DNA of 64,000 nucleotides. Origin: Thermoplasmata archaeon. GTDB taxonomy: Archaea > Thermoplasmatota > Thermoplasmata > Thermoplasmatales > Thermoplasmataceae. Numbering within the stretch: the first letter of the stretch is position 1; the number at the start of each line of letters is the position of its first letter. This document shows positions 58,718 through 64,000 of the stretch, in pieces. The stretch spans positions 248,001-312,000 of the forward strand of contig JAJZJR010000001.1 of NCBI GenBank assembly GCA_021810045.1, given 5' to 3'. Made by a program: the position numbers and the translations under genes. The notes under the pieces are model-generated. The model was given only the letters and a program-made list of their open reading frames with translations, made no database searches and was not told the origin of the DNA.

Positions 58718-59152
58718 ATGAGTTCGGTATTGGACCTTATGTTCTCTTCAGAGAAGCTAAAATTCGTTGCGGATGGAATCAAATCTGCCGGAATACTTGA
58801 TATTTTAGAAGGAGAGGGGCCTTTTACCGTGTTTGCACCTACAGATCCGGCTGTCGCTCATGCTGCGGCTGGAAAATTCAAAACTATTCAAAAAGATAAT
58901 GAAAAATTTCGTAATCTAGCCAAGTGTCACATAGTTCGCGGATATTATCCCACTAATGTGATTATAGAATCACTTAAAAAGAGCGATTGCCTGGAACTTA
59001 CCGCCGTTTGTGGAGAGAAACTGACGTTAAAATCTTCTGGCTTCTTCCGAACCCACATTTGGATAAATGATGCAACTATTGTAACTGGAGATCTTTTGGC
59101 AGACAACGGTGTTGTGCACACAATAGATGCGGTTTTATTCCTGCATCAGTAA
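58718..59152 (+). CDS. Fasciclin (FAS1) domain protein (144 aa)
   Basis: One FAS1 domain: ILEGEGPFTVFAPTDPAVAH (H1 box FAPTD), then LAKCHIVRGYYPTNVII and the H2 box NGVVHTIDAVLFLHQ. FAS1 domains mediate adhesion or small-molecule binding. No signal peptide is present, so it may be cytoplasmic or exported by other means. Start chosen at ATG 58718, 3' of a TATA-like stretch. Confidence 0.8.
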   Translation: MSSVLDLMFSSEKLKFVADGIKSAGILDILEGEGPFTVFAPTDPAVAHAAAGKFKTIQKDNEKFRNLAKCHIVRGYYPTNVIIESLKKSDCLELTAVCGEKLTLKSSGFFRTHIWINDATIVTGDLLADNGVVHTIDAVLFLHQ

Positions 59153-59170
59153 TTCGATTTTCATTGGCCA

Positions 59171-59917
59171 TTATAGGCCTATTCCCCCATCCACAGCAAG
59201 TGTATGGCCAGTTATGAATGAATTGGAGGGATTAATCAAAAATGAAACTGCCCTACCTATGTCTTCAGGTTCACCCCACCTTTTCATCGGGGTTGACTTT
59301 GTTATCCATTTGCTGAATGATTCACTTTCCCATCCACCTCTGTTCATATCCGTTTTTATATAACCTGGTGCAACAGCATTGACTCTGATTCTGGGTGCAA
59401 GTTCCTTTGCAAGACCCCTTGTCAGGTGAATCAATGCAGCCTTTGAGGCCTGATAACCGTGTGCCCACGGATCTGCCCTGAACCCATACACTGATGATAT
59501 ATTCACAATGGAGCCCCCCTCTGCAATGCTATTGTTAAGGTTTCTTGACAGATAAAATGGAGCGGACAGGTTCAGACCGATGATCTTCTCCCACTCCTCA
59601 TCCTTGATTTCGTTGAGTGTGCTTCCATCATATATTCCGGCATTGTTCACAAGTGCAAAAATTCTGATCCCTTTTTCAAGGAACTTTGTCGTGAAGCTTT
59701 CTATCTGTGACCTGGAAGAAAGATCAACCTGCATAGAATCTGCCATGACGCCTAAAGCGGAAATTTCTGAAGCAGTTCTTTCAGCTTCCTTACTGTCGGA
59801 GTTGTAGGTAAATAAAATATCATATCCTTTCCCGGCCAGCTCTAATGATATTGCCTTCCCTATTCCCCTGCTTCCACCGGTTACAAGGATTGTTTTTGCT
59901 TTATCATCTGATGACAT
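59171..59917 (-). CDS. SDR-family dehydrogenase (FabG-like, 248 aa)
   Basis: Rossmann signature TGGSRGIGKAISLELAGKG (residues 14-32), NNAGIYDGS, the Ser of NISSVYGF, and the YQASK catalytic Tyr/Lys pair, ending INPSNSFITGHTLAVDGGIG as in 3-oxoacyl-ACP or sugar dehydrogenases. Uses NAD(P)H; substrate unknown. The 3' end faces the fasciclin gene. Confidence 0.9.
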   Translation of the reverse strand: MSSDDKAKTILVTGGSRGIGKAISLELAGKGYDILFTYNSDSKEAERTASEISALGVMADSMQVDLSSRSQIESFTTKFLEKGIRIFALVNNAGIYDGSTLNEIKDEEWEKIIGLNLSAPFYLSRNLNNSIAEGGSIVNISSVYGFRADPWAHGYQASKAALIHLTRGLAKELAPRIRVNAVAPGYIKTDMNRGGWESESFSKWITKSTPMKRWGEPEDIGRAVSFLINPSNSFITGHTLAVDGGIGL

Positions 59918-59948
59918 ATATCATCCGATACACAACACCAATTTAGTG

Positions 59949-60422
59949 TTATGCAGAAGATTCGTCTCCACTTTCTCGTAGTTTTTTCAATGCAGATAGG
60001 GCTTCGTCGACGTGATGTTTTGCATTCATCTGGGAATTATAAACATGAACTATTTTCCCATCTCTGGAAATTACGAAGGTTGTTCTTGGTGGTAAAATTG
60101 AACCTTTGACATCGTACAATCTCCTGATCTCCTTTCCCTGATCGCTCACAAGAGTAAACTGTAGTTTGTGATTCTCCTTGAATTTCCTGTGTGATTCTGT
60201 TGTGTCGGAACTCACACCAATTACTTCTGCTCCGAGTTCCCTTATGGAATCCCAGTTATCTCTGAATGTGCAAGCTTCTGCTGTACAACCGGGGGTTTCG
60301 TCTTTTGGGTAGAAATAAAGAATTACTTCTTTTTCCTTTAAAACTTCACTGAGCTTTAGCTTATCTCCATTATCAGTTTGAGCTTCAAAATCAGGCGCAG
60401 AATCGCCAATATTCAATGCCAT
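59949..60422 (-). CDS. bcp: Peroxiredoxin of the PrxQ/Bcp type (157 aa)
   Basis: Active site YPKDETPGCTAEACTFRDNW with the peroxidatic Cys and a second Cys five residues later, the PrxQ/Bcp hallmark; VIGVSSDTTESHRKF and PRTTFVISRDGKIVH follow. It reduces hydrogen peroxide and organic peroxides with a thioredoxin-like donor. ATG 60422 is favoured because the TATA-like TTAAATAG lies about 25 nt upstream (leaderless); an in-frame GTG at 60443 would lie too close to the box. Confidence 0.85.
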   Translation of the reverse strand: MALNIGDSAPDFEAQTDNGDKLKLSEVLKEKEVILYFYPKDETPGCTAEACTFRDNWDSIRELGAEVIGVSSDTTESHRKFKENHKLQFTLVSDQGKEIRRLYDVKGSILPPRTTFVISRDGKIVHVYNSQMNAKHHVDEALSALKKLRESGDESSA

Positions 60423-60488
60423 TGAAATACCAGCATAAACCACTATTTAAGAATTGATAAAATAATAAAATTGAAAACTGGAATTTGT

Positions 60489-60920
60489 TTACTCTGTGTT
60501 TTTTGCCTTTTCTATTTCTGCCCACTTCTTTTCAAGTGACGCTTTGAGATTGGTCGTCTTGGCACTCTTGTCTTCTTTCTTCCGTAATTCTTCGGGAGAT
60601 CTCAGACCACTTTCAACATCATACCTGAAGTTTATGATAGAAGATTTGGTTGTCTTATATCTGTTGGAAAGTTCTGCTATCCTCGAATCCACAGAGCTGA
60701 GCACGTGTTTCATGACTCCATATTCAAGGGAATCCTGAAGAGCCCTTCTTATGACATCCAGTGCAGATTCATTTTCCTGTCTAAGAAGGTTTATAGCGGA
60801 AAGCTCCTCTAAACCCAAGGTTATGTTAACCTCTTCCAGGTCATCCATTCCCTGCAGTTCATCGGGATTTTCCCGTTCTGCTTCCGTCTTTTTCCCTTTT
60901 TTTGAAACCATGACATTCAT
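60489..60920 (-). CDS. Hypothetical protein next to the actin homologue (143 aa)
   Basis: A basic N-terminal tail, a ribbon-helix-helix-like segment (VNITLGLEELSAINLLRQEN), then helices with a Lys-rich end (LEKKWAEIEKAK). Starts at ATG 60920; an ATG nine nt later is possible. Downstream of the Ta0583-type actin gene on the same strand, so it may act with the filament (as an adaptor for DNA or membrane), but there is no direct evidence. Confidence 0.55.
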   Translation of the reverse strand: MNVMVSKKGKKTEAERENPDELQGMDDLEEVNITLGLEELSAINLLRQENESALDVIRRALQDSLEYGVMKHVLSSVDSRIAELSNRYKTTKSSIINFRYDVESGLRSPEELRKKEDKSAKTTNLKASLEKKWAEIEKAKNTE

Positions 60921-61000
60921 CCTTAAAGATTCAAAGGATGATTTCCATTAATCTTCTCTATAAATAGTTTCAGGCTAAATGTAAGCGACAAGCAGATCAC

Positions 61001-61978
61001 TTACTTTGATCTGCCTGCAGCATCCCTGTAACCAAGTGCGTTGGCGAACTGGATATCCTCTGATGGGATTTTTATCATTGCACCTGGGGCAAGAGCTTCA
61101 AGTTTGTCTCCAATTAGAGATGAGCCTCCACCTACTGGGATAAGTGCGGTTATCCTGTCCAGTTCTTCTCTAAGGTTCTCTCTGAGTTTATCGAGAATCT
61201 TTGATGCAAGATTGTTAAGAATCGGTTCTGAAACTGCCGGTCCACCAACTTCTCTCTGCTTGAAAACCACTGTTTGAGAGATTGCTTCTCTTGCAATATC
61301 TGTCGGCACGATGAATCCCGTTTCCTTCGCAATCGCCTTACTTATGCCTGAAACAACATCTCCGACACCGGCCTGTATACTGAAGGACATCCCAACAATT
61401 GGCTCCATATTCTTGAGGTTCACTGTAAGAACATCAGTTGTTCTTGAACCGATATCCACTACGACGCCGTAACCGTACTGTGTCTTTATGAGACCCTGGT
61501 CGAGAAGGAACAGTGCTGCTCCTACACCCTGTGGTCTCATGACAAGTTTTGAGATTTTGAATTTCCTCTCTTCCCCTGATGCGGCCTTAAGAGTGATTTC
61601 CTTACCTTCAAGAAATGCCTTTGCGTCAGCAAGTTCACGTTCAAATGTTCCCAGAGGGGTTCCGCTGCCTATTGTAAGTTCTGTAAGGTTTCCGTCCGTA
61701 CCTGCTCCACTGAGCCAAAGAGCTCCTGCTAGCAGAGGGAGTGAATCAGGATCTGAAAGTCTTCCGTCACCCTGGGGTTCCCTTACATTTGATCCTGTTG
61801 CGTCTTCTCCAAAGAAGAATGGTTCTCCGCCATCTATGCTAAGAACGGTTGTTGTTCCTCCAAATCCCCAACCCTTTGATTCTGTAGGGGCCCACCTGGA
61901 TGGGAACTTATCTCTCTTTCCGTCGACTCCTATGACTTTTGTATCTCCGTATCCCAAGTCAACTCCAATTGTTACCAA
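61001..61978 (-). CDS. Archaeal actin-like ATPase of the Ta0583 type (325 aa)
   Basis: Actin-fold motifs: phosphate-1 GVDLGYGDTKVIGVDGK, phosphate-2 VVVDIGSRTTDVLTV, connect motifs and adenosine loop LIPVGGGSSLIGDKLEA. Length equals Thermoplasma acidophilum Ta0583 (326 aa), which forms ATP-dependent filaments and is related to ParM. Likely a cytoskeletal or DNA-segregation filament. It strengthens the assignment of the host to Thermoplasmata. Confidence 0.9.
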   Translation of the reverse strand: MVTIGVDLGYGDTKVIGVDGKRDKFPSRWAPTESKGWGFGGTTTVLSIDGGEPFFFGEDATGSNVREPQGDGRLSDPDSLPLLAGALWLSGAGTDGNLTELTIGSGTPLGTFERELADAKAFLEGKEITLKAASGEERKFKISKLVMRPQGVGAALFLLDQGLIKTQYGYGVVVDIGSRTTDVLTVNLKNMEPIVGMSFSIQAGVGDVVSGISKAIAKETGFIVPTDIAREAISQTVVFKQREVGGPAVSEPILNNLASKILDKLRENLREELDRITALIPVGGGSSLIGDKLEALAPGAMIKIPSEDIQFANALGYRDAAGRSK

Positions 61979-62307
61979 ATATCCTCACCTTTTCCATAAT
62001 CCCGGAACCGTAACATGGTGCATTGGCAAACATGGACATCTTGAGGCTGTTTTCCAGGCAGCCCATAAGGTCTCTGTCAGTAAATTGTATTTCCATGCCA
62101 CTTTGTTCCAAGCTCACATCAATTGTCAAGAACGCATTTAAATTTTTGCATAGTCATCATGAAAGTTCGCCTTTATACATTGCGTGTTTTCTAAGTTCCA
62201 TATAAAATATATACCTTAAGTACATTTTTAACAATTATCTGATACTTTTCAACCTAGAGCGTTGTAAGGCTGCATATCTAATTTATATTTTTCTTGTATT
62301 ACAAGGC
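61979..62307. promoter_or_regulatory. Divergent promoter region between actin homologue and prpD
   Basis: 329 nt without a supported gene. For the plus strand, TTTATATTT (62282-62290) lies about 25 nt before the ATG of prpD, indicating a leaderless transcript. The segment around 62195-62240 is very AT-rich. No clear operator repeat seen. Confidence 0.55.
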
Positions 62308-63642
62308 ATGGACAAAATTGTAAGCCAGCTCTATGAACACAGTGCTGAAGTCGGTTCCAAGGGACTTGATCCTAAGGTTCTTGACGAAATCAAGAAGAGA
62401 ATTGCTGATTCCATTATTACATCATATGGGGCAATGAATGCTCCTCCTGTCTCAATTGAGAAAAGAGCACTTCTTCCATCATCCGGTAAGCTAAATTCCC
62501 CTGTCTACTTCACCGGGAAGGAAGCTTCTGTTGATCTCGCTACCTTCATAAATGGATCAATGACAAGATATCTGGACTATAATGATACGTACCTTTCCAA
62601 GGAAGCCCTCCACCCTTCAGATAATGTTCCTCCAATACTTTCCATGGCATATGCCAACGATCTCATGGGCATGGATGCTGTAAAAGCTGTTTCTGTAGCA
62701 TATGATGTGGTTGGGGCCCTCTCCGATGCAGTCTCAATCAGGGATCGTGGATGGGATCATGTCACATATATTTCCATTTCATCAGCTGCTGGCCTTGGCC
62801 TCCTGCTTGAGTTTGACCAGACAAAATACGAAAACCTCATTAATCTCGCAATCAACAACAACATCAGTCTCAGACAGACCAGGGCAGGAGAGCTTAGCAT
62901 GTGGAAAGGTTGCACCGCTTCAGATGCCAGCAGAAACTCAGTGTTTGCAGCGTTGCTATCCCTTGAGGGTTTCACGGGACCTTCTCCAATATTTACTGGT
63001 GAAATGGGATTCTTCAAACAGGTATCAGGAGAATTTGATCTTGACCTTAAACCAGGGAAAGTCCTCAGAACCATGATTAAGAATTTCCCAGTGGAGTATC
63101 ACGCCATGAGTGCCGCTGAAGTTGCCTTTAACCTCAGATCTGAAATAAAGGGAAAAATAGAGAAAGTTGAAGTGGAAACCTTTGAAGTTGCACATAAGAT
63201 CATAATCAAGGATCCGGAGAAGCTAAGACCTAAGACAAGGGAGACTGCGGATCACAGCATGCCGTATATTGTGGCATACACGCTTAAGAACGGAGCACCA
63301 AATCCAACCTCATATGACGATGCATATCTCAATGATCCGGAAATCATGAGAATCATTGATGTATCTGCATACAAGGTTACACAGAGGTTCAATGAGATGT
63401 ACCCGGAAAATCTGCCTGTCAAGATCAAGGTAAGTACTGATAAGGGAGTTTACGAAGAGGAAATGGATGTCCCCAAAGGCCATTTCAAGAAACCATATAC
63501 CTGGGAGGACCTTGAAAACAAGGGGAAAGCCGTAATGGGAGAATCAAATGCGAAAATACTTGTTGATTTTGCCAAGAAACTTGAAACTAGAAGTGTGAGG
63601 GAACTCTTTGAGGTGATTTCAGATGTCAATTTTAAAGGATAA
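62308..63642 (+). CDS. prpD: MmgE/PrpD family dehydratase (2-methylcitrate dehydratase, 444 aa)
   Basis: Full-length PrpD fold: FINGSMTRYLDYNDTYLSKE, HPSDNVPPILSMAYA, RDRGWDHVTYISISSAAGLG, and VEYHAMSAAEVAF. It dehydrates 2-methylcitrate in propionate breakdown. The methylisocitrate lyase gene overlaps its end by 20 nt, so the pathway assignment is well supported by context. Confidence 0.88.
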   Translation: MDKIVSQLYEHSAEVGSKGLDPKVLDEIKKRIADSIITSYGAMNAPPVSIEKRALLPSSGKLNSPVYFTGKEASVDLATFINGSMTRYLDYNDTYLSKEALHPSDNVPPILSMAYANDLMGMDAVKAVSVAYDVVGALSDAVSIRDRGWDHVTYISISSAAGLGLLLEFDQTKYENLINLAINNNISLRQTRAGELSMWKGCTASDASRNSVFAALLSLEGFTGPSPIFTGEMGFFKQVSGEFDLDLKPGKVLRTMIKNFPVEYHAMSAAEVAFNLRSEIKGKIEKVEVETFEVAHKIIIKDPEKLRPKTRETADHSMPYIVAYTLKNGAPNPTSYDDAYLNDPEIMRIIDVSAYKVTQRFNEMYPENLPVKIKVSTDKGVYEEEMDVPKGHFKKPYTWEDLENKGKAVMGESNAKILVDFAKKLETRSVRELFEVISDVNFKG

Positions 63643-64000
63643 TGTGAATCAGGGCCCCGGTAAACTCAGGGAAATTCTGAAGAATGAGTTTGTTGTGGCA
63701 CCGGGAGTCTTCAATGGCATTTCTGCCTTGCTTGCCGAAAGGTCAGGATTCAAGGCCACGTATTTATCTGGATCAGGAGTGGCTGGTGCAATGGGTCTGC
63801 CCGACCTTTCTGTAACAACCTCAACTGAGGTTGCAGAAGAGATAAGAAGGATAACTTCTGTCAGCAGACTCCCACTCATAGTTGATGCAGATACCGGTTT
63901 CGGGGAGCCGGTCAATGTAACCCGTACGGTTAGATTGTTCGAGGGAGCCGGAGCATCTGCAATACATCTTGAAGACCAGGTTCTTCCCAAAAGATGTGGC
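63623..64000 (+). CDS. prpB: Methylisocitrate lyase (PEP mutase/ICL family), 5' part
   Basis: ATG 63623 follows GAGGTGATTTC within the end of prpD (translational coupling). The visible 126 residues have the family signature: FVVAPGVFNGISALLAERSG, LIVDADTGFGEP (Mg2+-binding Asp) and HLEDQVLPKRCG, the start of the K-K/R-C-G-H catalytic loop. It splits 2-methylisocitrate into pyruvate and succinate. Cut by the window edge. Confidence 0.88.
   Translation, partial: MSILKDNVNQGPGKLREILKNEFVVAPGVFNGISALLAERSGFKATYLSGSGVAGAMGLPDLSVTTSTEVAEEIRRITSVSRLPLIVDADTGFGEPVNVTRTVRLFEGAGASAIHLEDQVLPKRCG

Noticed and set aside
1-64000. CRISPR array, rRNA or tRNA genes
   Set aside because: I looked for regularly spaced identical repeats, rRNA signatures and cloverleaf-type sequences with GTTCRA loops and recognised none; a dedicated scan would be more sensitive.

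Overview
The window looks like a chromosomal segment of an acidophilic Thermoplasmata archaeon (order Thermoplasmatales, possibly near Ferroplasma or Cuniculiplasma; the genus is an inference). Evidence: a Ta0583-type actin homologue of almost exactly the Thermoplasma length (325 aa), a Dph6-type diphthine-ammonia ligase, archaeal TATA boxes about 25 nt before leaderless start codons in the housekeeping genes, and secreted acid-protease (G1/eqolisin) genes.

Layout. (1) 1-0.9 kb: minus-strand mobile-element genes (small MerR/excisionase-type HTH and small proteins) running off the left edge. (2) 1.0-9.3 kb: an AT-rich defence island: a Mrr-like nuclease, debris of a DNA methyltransferase and of an integrase, a BcgI-like RM+S restriction system, an AbrB-like protein, a zinc ribbon, an HNH restriction enzyme, a winged helix, an HsdR-N nuclease and a second AbrB protein. 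(3) 9.5-16 kb: mixed genes including a tyrosine integrase, a PIN-like module, a monothiol thioredoxin-fold protein and a secreted G1 peptidase with a small membrane companion. (4) 16.3-47 kb: the core of a large integrated element, virus-like or conjugative-like, almost entirely on the minus strand. Its operons carry a P-loop ATPase with a C-terminal zinc ribbon, membrane and secreted proteins, a 2511-aa PKD-repeat surface protein, a cluster of small membrane proteins, a gene-dense control block (C2H2 finger, ASCH, J-domain), a 506-aa Zn/winged-helix protein, an iteron-like repeat cluster and a UvrD-like helicase. A GmrSD-type restriction gene with an AbrB partner sits between two of the structural operons. 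(5) 47-52.7 kb: a scarred right flank with partial copies of element genes, a nonsense-broken G1 peptidase and a secreted Hint-domain protein. (6) 52.8-64 kb: host genes (prolyl oligopeptidase, Nramp-like transporter, Dph6, M20 peptidase, fasciclin, SDR, peroxiredoxin, actin homologue, and PrpD/PrpB of the methylcitrate route).

The most striking observation is a textbook -1 programmed ribosomal frameshift signal at the end of the 449-aa gene that opens the ATPase operon. The slippery heptamer A AAA AAC directly precedes the stop codon TGA; after a 5-nt spacer comes a 6-bp G/C hairpin, and the -1 frame is open into the downstream 97-codon reading frame, which has no ribosome-binding site of its own. 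The predicted products are 449 and 575 aa, an arrangement best known from phage tail-assembly chaperones. The element also has its own expression signature: a four-copy promoter/leader module and an almost invariant GGAGTGAAA ribosome-binding site, in contrast with the leaderless host genes. Together with the membrane proteins, ATPase and giant surface protein, this suggests a coherent, apparently undescribed particle or cell-surface apparatus in Thermoplasmatales.
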